IMG/VR virus record: IMGVR_UViG_3300028840_007197
Span: 30,907-94,906 of that record
Source of the DNA: a virus
DNA length: 64,000 nt
Direction: 5' to 3' (one strand)
In this document: one piece after another, positions 27,245-36,576 of the stretch
Numbering within the stretch: the first letter of the stretch is position 1
How the letters are laid out: each line of letters starts with the position of its first letter
The notes under the pieces: model-generated
The model's database searches: none
Told to the model about the DNA's origin: nothing
The model's input: only the letters and a program-made list of their open reading frames with translations
Translations under genes and position numbers: made by a program

Positions 27245-28747
27245 TCACAATCTATTTGACCAAACCTCATAATCTGTGATAATTTGGGAGGTGTAATCAT
27301 CATATTCTTGCTGATTAATTGAGCTTTGAAATAGGAGGATCAGCAGATAGCCAACATATTCATTAATGACAGATAGTATCTCATACGACTGACTATTCTT
27401 GAAACCAGATAGAGTCTTCAGCTCAGTAGACCCCTGGAGACTGCTATCAATTTTGACGCTGAAAACATATTCCTGAGCCGCAGGATCATACTGAAGTTGT
27501 AAAACGCTATCAGGAACAGCATATAGTTTTTTAAGAGTCTCGTCGTAAGTTGCTATTCTATCAGTAGGAGAGGTAGCAACAGCCTCAGAGGCCTTTCTCT
27601 GAAACTCTTCCTGAGCCTTTGCTTCTGCCGCCTTCTGCTGATTTATTGCAGCTTCACGAGCTTGTTCTTCATCTGTCTTAGAAGGATTATTACAATAGCT
27701 CTTATTCCCGTTAAGGAATGATATTTGTTTTTTAAACCATCTATTCTCGGCTTCTGCCGCTGATTTAAGAGCATTTGTCGTCCACCAGTTCGCCGCATTT
27801 CTGGTTCTATCCAAAAAACGAGATAAGGAACTTGTAGATCTTGCTGCGGAATCCTCTAACGATGGCTCGTCCTTTGGAGTCTTCTTCGAGCTTAATCTTA
27901 GTGATATATAGGGGTCGTTGATGTTCTTACTCATTTCCTCAACATACTTGGTTATAGAGGCTGGAAGCTTCGTATTGACCCCAAGGGACCTCAGACCTGA
28001 CATGAAACTCAGAAGAGCTGTAGAGTTAGTATCTGAACCGGGATTAGTCAGGTCCAGCACCAGGTCACCGTTAACCACATAGGGATTTCTCTCAGCAAAA
28101 GCAGTAAACTTAACGCTCAGCTTACTGAGCATATTAACTATTTTTGCATCTTCAGTATAAGCCTCATTTCCGCGCAAATCCCTAGAATTAGCCTTATAGA
28201 GACTGTGTAGTTCCCACAGCATATAGATATCAGCTACTTGTCTTTTTACTATGTTGTCTCTCTCAAGGTCTGCCTGCTCAGGGGCCCCCTTCTCTTGAAG
28301 CTGATTATTTATTTTATCTAGCTCATTTGAGTATGAAGTAATCCTACTTTGAACATCCTTTATCTGATATGCTATTTTGTTCTGCTCTTTTATAAGCTCT
28401 ATGGCATTAGGTGAAAGAAAAAGCAGCTTATTCTTGGTATACGTTACTCTTTCATGAGGGTCTGGAGTCCCAGAATCATAATAAGAATAGGACTGTATCG
28501 GATTTATCTTCTTGAAATGGTCAGCACTGTATTTTGCCTCTATCTCTGCCATCTCAAGGTCTCTATAAATACGCTGATTCAAAGCAGCTTCAGATGCCTT
28601 TAATTTCATCAAACGGCGTTCTAAGCTCATCAGAGCCTGTGTATAATACTCTTTTACAGAACGAAGACCATCAAGGGTGTTTTGAGTGACGATCTTCTCT
28701 ATGGATTTAAGGTCTTCTTTTCTAGTCTCGGTAGGATTAAGATTCAT
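27245..28747 (-). CDS. coiled-coil virion protein, 500 aa
   Basis: No family is recognised. Residues 1-60 and 120-170 have heptad character, and 365-395 (KAAEAKAQEEFQRKASEAV) is an Ala/Glu/Lys-rich helix. The C-terminus is a mixed fold with LLILLFQSS as its only strongly hydrophobic stretch. The ATG overlaps the preceding stop as ATGA. It stands in the baseplate block between the 574-aa protein and the wedge genes. A structural or scaffolding role in the baseplate is the best guess. Confidence 0.65.
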   Translation of the reverse strand: MNLNPTETRKEDLKSIEKIVTQNTLDGLRSVKEYYTQALMSLERRLMKLKASEAALNQRIYRDLEMAEIEAKYSADHFKKINPIQSYSYYDSGTPDPHERVTYTKNKLLFLSPNAIELIKEQNKIAYQIKDVQSRITSYSNELDKINNQLQEKGAPEQADLERDNIVKRQVADIYMLWELHSLYKANSRDLRGNEAYTEDAKIVNMLSKLSVKFTAFAERNPYVVNGDLVLDLTNPGSDTNSTALLSFMSGLRSLGVNTKLPASITKYVEEMSKNINDPYISLRLSSKKTPKDEPSLEDSAARSTSSLSRFLDRTRNAANWWTTNALKSAAEAENRWFKKQISFLNGNKSYCNNPSKTDEEQAREAAINQQKAAEAKAQEEFQRKASEAVATSPTDRIATYDETLKKLYAVPDSVLQLQYDPAAQEYVFSVKIDSSLQGSTELKTLSGFKNSQSYEILSVINEYVGYLLILLFQSSINQQEYDDYTSQIITDYEVWSNRL

Positions 28748-30468
28748 GAGCTTCCTCCAGTAAGGAGCGATACCAGGGTGCTGAACGCCTTACTGATTGC
28801 CTTTGACTGCTCAGCTATGGCCTTCTCATCAGTGTTTCCAAATGTGTCGAACCTTACCGCACCGTAGATAAAGACCAAGCCTCCCGTCATACCATTCTGA
28901 CCACTGAAACCGTCATCGGGTACTTTTGCCGATCGGACTCTCTGCATAAATCCGCTGATACCACCCTTTTCAGGAGGAACAACAAGAAAAGCTGCCGAAG
29001 GGCCCAGAATCATCTTCTGGACCTGTTCAACTATTGAAGTAAGCAAATCTATCATAAAGATATAGGTGTCTATCTTATCTTTTATACCCTTGATAAAGTC
29101 ACTGAAAGAGTCGCTATTGTTTTTCACCATACCCTTAAGCGTATCTAGAACCTTATTCATCTGCTCTATCAATAAGGGCATGAACGGAATGAGAAACTTC
29201 GTCTGGATAGATGACCACTGCCCGAGACCACCCCACCCAGCCGATATATACTCCTTATACCCCTTTGCATGCGTTACCACCGCCACCGAGTCCGGATCGA
29301 CACACTTTTTTTGAACGGTGACAGAAATCTCTCTAGAAGGAGGACCCCACAACCCTGGGAACCCGGACTCAACGGTATAATAGAATTGGTCGAACAGGGG
29401 TTCACCTGCTTCTAAGGGTATATCACGGTCCAGATATGATCCACTACCGTTTACTACATTGGCCTTTACGATGTGAGGCCCATTAAAGGTGGGGTCATCA
29501 TAGGCATAAACTGTCTTCGTAGGCCATGAACCTGCCGGACTTTTACCAGCTCTCTTATCTGAGAAATAAGTACTAAGCCGAGTTTTTATGGCACGAATAA
29601 ACCCATCCTTACCGCCAAGTTTGGTAGGTATATCATTTACTTCTTTTGGTATACCGCCCGGTACCACACTTCTGGATATACGATAGAATCCATTAGTGAA
29701 GGGTATTCCTGGGGCGTCCCATTTTAAATGTATCCCATAGCCATCCTCATCAGTATATACCGGATAACTTCTTATCGTTTTGGGTGGAGGAGGGCTAAGA
29801 TTTATAGGAACTAAATTAAGAATATCGAACAGGTTAGCCAGCTGGTTAAGTGTAGAGAAAAAGTCATCAGCACTTTCAGAATCTACCATTATAATAAGGC
29901 CCCCAACCTGTGCATCTCTACTGAAGCGGGGCCTATGATCATCAGCAGTGTTTCTAAGTGATACATCCAAGCGGCTTAAAAAGCCATCGAAACCTCCTGT
30001 CGATAGCTTCTGCCAGTTATTATTGTTTATCATGTTCTTATTCAGAGCTGGCGGGAATAACGGATTAAAGAAAATTCCCGCTCCAGCCAGGTCCTCAGAC
30101 CACTCATTCACTTCCTTCTGGACCCTGTCCAACAAAGACCCTATAAGGCTGGAAAAAGAATTGAATGAGCTCAAGAAAAACTCTAAAAAATTCAATATAG
30201 GAGTGAGGGCGTCAGTAACCTTTCCAAGAGTAGTTATAGCCTTATCAAACTTCTCTATGATATCTTCTGGGATCATTGAGGTATCGGGGCCGAAAACCTT
30301 CCATTTACCGGCATTAGCAGAGAGATTTTGTTGTGCTTCTTGAGCGGCCTCCTCTGACCTCTGGGCCTCTTCCTGTGCAGCCACAGCAGCAGCTTCGCCG
30401 GGAGGAGCGTAGGGTTCCGAAGACGAGACAGCAACGATTTTAGCTTTGATATCTATTGAATTAGACAT
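28744..30468 (-). CDS. virion protein with Ala/Glu helix and FN3-like domain, 574 aa
   Basis: The order is a low-complexity Ala/Glu/Gln helix (about 20-50), an amphipathic helical region (80-130), a mixed region and an FN3-like strand set near 235-285 (IHLKWDAPGIPF, YRISRS), then helices that include MPLLIEQMNKVLDTLKG. No enzyme motif is seen. It overlaps the 76-aa gene by 8 nt and the 500-aa gene by 4 nt, so all three are translated together. Likely part of the baseplate or its fibre attachment; the family is unknown. Confidence 0.65.
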   Translation of the reverse strand: MSNSIDIKAKIVAVSSSEPYAPPGEAAAVAAQEEAQRSEEAAQEAQQNLSANAGKWKVFGPDTSMIPEDIIEKFDKAITTLGKVTDALTPILNFLEFFLSSFNSFSSLIGSLLDRVQKEVNEWSEDLAGAGIFFNPLFPPALNKNMINNNNWQKLSTGGFDGFLSRLDVSLRNTADDHRPRFSRDAQVGGLIIMVDSESADDFFSTLNQLANLFDILNLVPINLSPPPPKTIRSYPVYTDEDGYGIHLKWDAPGIPFTNGFYRISRSVVPGGIPKEVNDIPTKLGGKDGFIRAIKTRLSTYFSDKRAGKSPAGSWPTKTVYAYDDPTFNGPHIVKANVVNGSGSYLDRDIPLEAGEPLFDQFYYTVESGFPGLWGPPSREISVTVQKKCVDPDSVAVVTHAKGYKEYISAGWGGLGQWSSIQTKFLIPFMPLLIEQMNKVLDTLKGMVKNNSDSFSDFIKGIKDKIDTYIFMIDLLTSIVEQVQKMILGPSAAFLVVPPEKGGISGFMQRVRSAKVPDDGFSGQNGMTGGLVFIYGAVRFDTFGNTDEKAIAEQSKAISKAFSTLVSLLTGGSS

Positions 30469-30691
30469 TTCGTATCTTCTTTGCTTCGATTACCTGCTTC
30501 TGGATATTCTTTATGTCTTTTCTTATAATCCCGGCAGTCAAAGACACCATACGCTCAAGATTCTTTATTACAGCCGGATTAGGACTGGCCCGTCTCCATT
30601 CAAGCTGAGTTACAACAGCCTCTTGTTTATCTTCAGATTTTCCTGTTTTAGGGCTATTTGCTTCTCTATCTGAGCCAGTCTCGCTTCGCAT
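30461..30691 (-). CDS. small basic protein overlapping the 1781-aa gene
   Basis: A 76-aa charged protein with a disordered start (Ser, Glu, Lys rich) and a C-terminal amphipathic helix (IIRKDIKNIQKQVIEAKKI). It begins inside the last 82 nt of the 1781-aa gene in another frame and runs 8 nt into the next gene. AGGAG lies 6 nt before its ATG, which argues that this is a real gene and not a shadow. The function is unknown; a chaperone or linker for the neighbouring baseplate proteins is possible. Confidence 0.7.
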   Translation of the reverse strand: MRSETGSDREANSPKTGKSEDKQEAVVTQLEWRRASPNPAVIKNLERMVSLTAGIIRKDIKNIQKQVIEAKKIRNV

Positions 30692-33600
30692 CCTATACTC
30701 CTGTTGAATCTGTTATCTGCCCAATTATACAGATTTCCGTCCGCTCCATCACTGGATCGTAGCAGTTCCTCAGATTTTATATGCTGTATAATCTGCTCGT
30801 CACGTGTCCCATCAAGATACAGATACCTGTCATTGACCTCAGAGCTCCTATCAGACACAAACGCAGTTCTGTCTGAAAGGATTTGGTCCGATATAGTCTG
30901 ATATGAGACATAATTAGACCGCAATCCAGGATAAACAGTAGCGTCAGGTACGATAGAACCAGATGCCAGCTTAAAGGAACATTTTGATGAATCATACAAG
31001 GAACTGCCGATAACTGCCAACTTCGGAACGGCATCTATGGCCGTCTTCATAGTACCTATAGTCGTGTAGGTACTATAGGGCAAATAAACGTTCTGTGTGG
31101 TGGTTCCATCATTATACTCTATGCTCAGTGCAGTCCCATCAATAGAATATTGATAGGTAAGGTTATATGGAGTAGAGTCCTGATATATTGAGAAATATGG
31201 CGTAGCGTCATTAAGATAAAACTGAATGATATTAGTCGAGCTATATTGGTCGGAAACAGAACCAAGCCACCCAGTCCATGACCCGTCAACAAGGGAGTTA
31301 TCGTCCTCGTTTCTAACTATTGGAGTCCTAAACGTTCCATCTACTGATGAAGTGTTCAATAACCTTGTATCATAACCGCCGTCATCCCTCATCTTGAAAG
31401 TGGTGAGCCCATTTATAGCCGTTATTCCGACTCCAGATGACGAAGGTACGCCGACTCCCGTGGAATCCACACCTCTGATATATTGAGTGTGACTCTCATA
31501 GTCGAGCACCCATTTTGTGGCATCTCCCTTACCCTGCCAGTTAGTCAGGATAGAATTACTGTAGGCAAGAGCAGTCTGTGTCTCTATACGATAGTCGGTT
31601 GCGTCACCATAAGCTATTAGGGTTTGGTTATAAGAAGGGAGTTCTGGTTCCTGAAGAATATCAGCCATGGCTGATATCTCGTCATCCAGCTTCTCAATCT
31701 CACCAGTCTGGTCTGCTGCCTGCTGTGTTATTTCATCATAAGCCAGATAAGCGTTGGTAATATTTGCAGGGCTGATTCTATTGAGCTTATTAGAGATACC
31801 GGCCGTTATGAGCGTAGATAGGTATCCGTACTCTAATCCAAGGTGATATCCCTCATCGATATCATAGTAGATTTCGGCACTTGAATCTGACCTATCAAGA
31901 TTTCCAATGGCACTATCTCCTGGGGTGAATCCGAGTTTTGTAACGGCACTCCCCGACCCAAGGATCATGGAATTATAGGTTTCATCTGTCCTGAGCACTA
32001 GAACGTCTTTAAACCCATATGATGCACTGCTGTCAAATGCCCATTCAGATGTTACATTCAAGCCCTCTATCTCTGAGGTGAGTATTCTTGCAATATCATC
32101 CCTGGTAAATCTGCTGACTCTAAACATCAGGTAAATAATCAGCGGTATAGGAGCTGGATCTTCGAAAGTATAAGACGAATAACTTCCGTCTATATAAATA
32201 TCGAATACGTCCCCGTCCTCAAGGTCAAAATTACCGCTTTTTGTCCCAACAATCTTAGCACCCATATGCCCGTCATCATCATACGGGGGGTACGACGAAG
32301 TTATAATGAATTCTTCTCCGGATGTTGGCGAGTCTGGGCCACCAAAAACTTGAGATAGAATAACCGTAGAATCGCTAACCACTGATGAAATCATATAATC
32401 ATCAGTACTGTCTGAAGGTCGAATATAATCACCTATAAGTAACTGTTGTGACCATATGGTACCACTGATGCCGGTTACGGTCTTATCTCCATTCTCGAAT
32501 ATGGCCGATCCGGGCCCCCTTGTCTGACCAGTCAGGGGAGTTATATGGTATGGCTCCAGATTAGTATAATCTGCATAGGGCCACATCCTATTAAAAGATT
32601 TAGTAGCCATGCTCTCGTCGTATTTTGAAAGCAGGCCATCATTATTGCATATTTTGACCCCCAGAGCAGCATATCTTTCATCCGCGAATGATTGAAGACG
32701 GTTATTGAAGAAATCAAAAATATTCTCAAAAATACGACACTCTATCTCGGTATCTTTCCTAGTATATTCATCATCTACGAGTCCGCCCTCTGAGTTACCT
32801 TGGGCGTCATCCCCCTGTATCTCTCCGCCCTGACCGACATTACCGGAATTTTGACGAGCCTCTTCAGCCATTCTGGGTTCAGTAACATTCTCAAGGAAAT
32901 ATCTCTGGCTCATTACCTGGAGATAGAACTGATCCAGATTATCGTATTCAAATGATGCGGAAATCTTCGATTTTGCCGGTAAATCTGTGAAATAACTTAC
33001 TGAGTATTCGACCTGTTGTTCAGGAATGAATCTACGACCCTGATAATTAAGGACATACCTCTGCCCCTCTACTAGACCGCTATCTAGAGTTATATATCCA
33101 GATGTTACTTCAAAAGATGTTGAGTCAGTCCCATCCAACTTGAGCTCGGGAGAGAGCCCCAGAATGACAGGGGACTCAGAACTTAAAGATGAACCTGATA
33201 ATGCAATGAATTTAGAACTCGACCAGGAACTTACAACTGCTTCAGCTGAAAAGCCCGGAAGACTCGAAACGGCGCTAGACATATCAGCAACAGTAGGATA
33301 GACCGAATAATAGAGCTGATAACTACTACTATCAGCATCAAGGGTTATTTTTGATGAATCGGCGTATACTACTACCTCTCCAGCATTTGAATATTGAAGT
33401 ATCAAACCGGGCTGTGCCGGGTCATCAACTATATACGATGAGGCACTTATGACTGTACCCCCCTCCGGATAAACGGGGCAATCTGATAGACCTATGCTAG
33501 ATAGTATCGAAGATGACGTGTAGTCCTTTAAGGACTCTGGCATTATTGATACATATGTCTTACTTGAGTCATAAGAGGAGCTTTGAACAGAATAGATATC

Positions 33601-35955
33601 TGCTTCTATCTTTAATAGTGACCCGGATCTGAATAGGTCAGATATATTACTTCCATCAAACACAACTTCATTAGAACCAGTCACGATTCCTGACGCGGAT
33701 AAACTAAGGACATTAAAACTTATGGATGAATCGCTGACCAGAATACCGGGATTCACGAGGTCTTCAATTATAGTTCCACCGAAAGTTACCTCAGTGTTCT
33801 CATTGGCATACGTAGAGGATTGAACAACAAAATAAAAGCTTTTCGTCGCGTTTGAGGGCGTAAGACTTACAACAGAGCCAGAAACGAAAGTAGAAGTACA
33901 ATCGATCCCAGAGATATAGAGTTTATCCGATCCCTGTGGCAGCGTTAAATTTATAGTAGATACAGGATAATATTCAGTGTTCTCACTCGCGAACTTATAA
34001 TCTATCAGAACTATATCTGTTTCTGAAAGACCTATGGCCTGATTCGTTGCGTTATTTTGGATTTTTATATAATTGGTCCCCTGATCGATCCCAGCCAGGT
34101 CATAATCTGCATTTCGGGTACTGTTATTTATTCTCAGAACCTCAAGGTCAGGAATAGAGAGAGTATAGTTAGAGATAGAGAATTCAAACCCTGATACATT
34201 AGTTATCCTAGCTCTAGACCCATATGATGTGCAATAAGATTGACCGTCATAACTAATGCCATTCCTCTGTTTAGATAGAGGCGTGTAACTAACCTCTATA
34301 CTCTCAGTACCGACCAGCGCCTCAGATAGTGTTATTATTCCAGTATGATAATCCACCCGATAATCGTCATATTCATCGAGTATGGCCCCACTCTTAACCA
34401 GGATTATCGAATCGTTCTTAACCGGATATTTTGATAACCTAAACGTTTGTAATGATGGAGAAACCGCGATCTCCTCAGTCACCGCAGCAGAATCTACGTA
34501 ATAATCAATTATATACTCCTCACCAGGACCGGGATGGTCCTTGCTCATCGGTTTCATCTTCCCAGTTGGAAGCACAAACCGAACATCATCGGTATCCCTC
34601 GGAGGTATGGAATATCTAAGGGCTTCTCCGCCTAAAGAAAAGGATATGCCGTAATCTATCAGAGAACTCTTATTAACGAGGACATATTTTACTATAGCCT
34701 CATCTGAGACAGGACTCGTTACGTTTGCAGTCCCCGTATCGCCGTCTACTACATAGTCGTAATAGGGTTGAAGAGCCGTACCATCGAGTGATATTACATC
34801 AGATCCGGGCATCACGCCAGGTATGTTATTACCCTGTGTATCGGTAAAAGTAATAAGTCCGGTTTCAGTATCAGAAATAGATGGAACCTGATTGCTTATA
34901 CGGCTCAGGAACATCAAATTAGCCACTTGTCTCAGTGACACCGGAGGCGGGGGTAAATAAACAGGGTCCTGATGATAACTTATCACATAATCCATGTTAC
35001 CATAAGGAAATCTGTCCTTTTTTATATCATTTATCCTCAGCTCGAATGAGCTTTCAGGATTCGGAACGACCGGTAAAGAGAACTGAGATAGGTCCCTTGG
35101 TGTCTCAAGAGACAGCACCTTATTAACGACAGCATTGCTGTCCATAATATCAGGGTCTGTGTCTTTGAGGGTAATAGTGAATTTTGCTTCGATACCGTCA
35201 GCGAGTGATGAAAATGTTGAAGTAGCTAAAATATTACTATCGGTTGTACTATCATCTACTTTCCAGAATCCGCCATCTTTTTCGTAAGAGAACAGGTCTT
35301 TAGTATATCGAACAGACATCCTATCGAGTTTTCTACGTTTTGCTATATATGTGCATGTCGTAGTATCACTGACATAAGGGGATGATAGTTCCAGATGCGT
35401 GTTATCATAGACCGTTTCTATTCTTAAATAACTCTGATAAGAATCTGACTTTATGAAATCACTGGTAGAGAGCTGACCTACCCAACTGGTCCCAACGCCA
35501 TAAACATCAGATGACCCTGATGTGAAAATAGCGGTACCATAAAACGTATTGTTTCCAACATCTGGTTCTACTAAATAATCTCTCGGTATGAGAGTGAGTT
35601 CTACTGTTTTAGTACCATCTATTCCGCTGTCTCGGTCTATATAAAAGCTATCAGCGCTTGCGAGTTCAGAAACAGTGAAAGCTGTCGTATCGTAGGTAAT
35701 TGTATCTGATACCTTCAACGATGATGCATCGAGGCCACTATAAGGGGCAGAAAAAGAAAAGTTTGTTACCAGGCTACTATCAGAGTCGAAGAATACAGTT
35801 GCATCCAGAAAATTACGCTCTGGTATATATGTCCCTTGAGCGTAGGCTGGACCTGTAGTGGATGCGTTGTTGATGCCGTATTTGAAACCCCTGATCTCAA
35901 AAGCCTCAAGGTCAACCGTATTAAGAGTCTTGATCGTCGAAAGTTCCATAGCCAT
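30610..35955 (-). CDS. giant multi-domain baseplate/tail protein, 1781 aa
   Basis: The largest gene of the window. It is a chain of beta-rich modules. Two copies of a 'GTAIF...GVGTSWVGQL..SDFI' module lie at about 139-210 and 1145-1220; a 'DYRVDYHTGIITLSEAL' strand pair lies near 530-550. An 'NSTRNADYDL...DIVLIDYKF' module (604-660) is also found in baseplate J. The last 40 residues are a coiled coil (ARLAQIEKQIALKQENLK). There is no catalytic motif. The start at 35955 has GAGGT about 10 nt upstream. It comes directly after the spike-tip gene, so it may be a central baseplate or wedge-connecting component, but no known family is recognised. Confidence 0.7.
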   Translation of the reverse strand: MAMELSTIKTLNTVDLEAFEIRGFKYGINNASTTGPAYAQGTYIPERNFLDATVFFDSDSSLVTNFSFSAPYSGLDASSLKVSDTITYDTTAFTVSELASADSFYIDRDSGIDGTKTVELTLIPRDYLVEPDVGNNTFYGTAIFTSGSSDVYGVGTSWVGQLSTSDFIKSDSYQSYLRIETVYDNTHLELSSPYVSDTTTCTYIAKRRKLDRMSVRYTKDLFSYEKDGGFWKVDDSTTDSNILATSTFSSLADGIEAKFTITLKDTDPDIMDSNAVVNKVLSLETPRDLSQFSLPVVPNPESSFELRINDIKKDRFPYGNMDYVISYHQDPVYLPPPPVSLRQVANLMFLSRISNQVPSISDTETGLITFTDTQGNNIPGVMPGSDVISLDGTALQPYYDYVVDGDTGTANVTSPVSDEAIVKYVLVNKSSLIDYGISFSLGGEALRYSIPPRDTDDVRFVLPTGKMKPMSKDHPGPGEEYIIDYYVDSAAVTEEIAVSPSLQTFRLSKYPVKNDSIILVKSGAILDEYDDYRVDYHTGIITLSEALVGTESIEVSYTPLSKQRNGISYDGQSYCTSYGSRARITNVSGFEFSISNYTLSIPDLEVLRINNSTRNADYDLAGIDQGTNYIKIQNNATNQAIGLSETDIVLIDYKFASENTEYYPVSTINLTLPQGSDKLYISGIDCTSTFVSGSVVSLTPSNATKSFYFVVQSSTYANENTEVTFGGTIIEDLVNPGILVSDSSISFNVLSLSASGIVTGSNEVVFDGSNISDLFRSGSLLKIEADIYSVQSSSYDSSKTYVSIMPESLKDYTSSSILSSIGLSDCPVYPEGGTVISASSYIVDDPAQPGLILQYSNAGEVVVYADSSKITLDADSSSYQLYYSVYPTVADMSSAVSSLPGFSAEAVVSSWSSSKFIALSGSSLSSESPVILGLSPELKLDGTDSTSFEVTSGYITLDSGLVEGQRYVLNYQGRRFIPEQQVEYSVSYFTDLPAKSKISASFEYDNLDQFYLQVMSQRYFLENVTEPRMAEEARQNSGNVGQGGEIQGDDAQGNSEGGLVDDEYTRKDTEIECRIFENIFDFFNNRLQSFADERYAALGVKICNNDGLLSKYDESMATKSFNRMWPYADYTNLEPYHITPLTGQTRGPGSAIFENGDKTVTGISGTIWSQQLLIGDYIRPSDSTDDYMISSVVSDSTVILSQVFGGPDSPTSGEEFIITSSYPPYDDDGHMGAKIVGTKSGNFDLEDGDVFDIYIDGSYSSYTFEDPAPIPLIIYLMFRVSRFTRDDIARILTSEIEGLNVTSEWAFDSSASYGFKDVLVLRTDETYNSMILGSGSAVTKLGFTPGDSAIGNLDRSDSSAEIYYDIDEGYHLGLEYGYLSTLITAGISNKLNRISPANITNAYLAYDEITQQAADQTGEIEKLDDEISAMADILQEPELPSYNQTLIAYGDATDYRIETQTALAYSNSILTNWQGKGDATKWVLDYESHTQYIRGVDSTGVGVPSSSGVGITAINGLTTFKMRDDGGYDTRLLNTSSVDGTFRTPIVRNEDDNSLVDGSWTGWLGSVSDQYSSTNIIQFYLNDATPYFSIYQDSTPYNLTYQYSIDGTALSIEYNDGTTTQNVYLPYSTYTTIGTMKTAIDAVPKLAVIGSSLYDSSKCSFKLASGSIVPDATVYPGLRSNYVSYQTISDQILSDRTAFVSDRSSEVNDRYLYLDGTRDEQIIQHIKSEELLRSSDGADGNLYNWADNRFNRSIGCEARLAQIEKQIALKQENLKINKRLL

Positions 35956-35967
35956 GAGATGAGTACC

Positions 35968-36576
35968 TCAAATAAGCTTACCGTTTCCGGGTGCCGTGGG
36001 AATGGTAACGGGACCTACTGGAGGGCCCGCAGCGGCTCCTATGCAGGTCGTAGTTATCCTTCCCGATGTCATTATATGATTACATATTCCAGTAGCCATA
36101 GCAGAAGCAAGAGACTTGAGCTTTGTCCCACTTATGACTCTAGCTGATAACTGGGCCATTATTATAGCTTCAAGAGCCTTAGGAACAAGATTTAGTATTT
36201 TCCCATTTCCTGATCCGGGACCTGCGCCTATTACAACCCCCTGAGCTATCGCCGTTTTCAGGGCCTGAACCACGCCAAATGAAACAGAATTGAATAATTT
36301 TGAAAGGTCCCTCCCTGAGAGGCCTAAAGCGGAAGCTTTCAAAACCATCAGCTTACTCATGGTTGATGGGTTAAGTCCTGATATCCTCCCGGTAAATGTT
36401 CCGGAGCCGGGACCGAGAGCATTGTTTATAGACGTGATGAATGAAGCCGATAGGACATAAGACGCAACGGCGGACGATATTCCAGAAGTAAGAGAGTTTA
36501 GTTTCGTCCCACTCAGGGTGAGACTGGCTCCCTTAGCCATCATTAGCCCCGACATTGCCGTTGGAACTATAGGCAT
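35968..36576 (-). CDS. three-repeat protein next to the spike gene, putative spike tip
   Basis: The 202-aa protein consists of three degenerate repeats of about 62 residues. Each has a P..M..LM helix, an LSGxxLxxL helix, a hydrophobic helix and a glycine-rich end: LGPGSGTFTGRI, AGPGSGNGKIL and AGPPVGPVTIP. It is not a canonical PAAR sequence. It does sit exactly where PAAR-like tips are found, 1 nt from the end of the gp5/VgrG-like spike gene (TGATG overlap). A single chain with three repeats could cap a trimeric spike with pseudo-threefold symmetry, as PAAR proteins do. That role is inference. Confidence 0.6.
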   Translation of the reverse strand: MPIVPTAMSGLMMAKGASLTLSGTKLNSLTSGISSAVASYVLSASFITSINNALGPGSGTFTGRISGLNPSTMSKLMVLKASALGLSGRDLSKLFNSVSFGVVQALKTAIAQGVVIGAGPGSGNGKILNLVPKALEAIIMAQLSARVISGTKLKSLASAMATGICNHIMTSGRITTTCIGAAAGPPVGPVTIPTAPGNGKLI

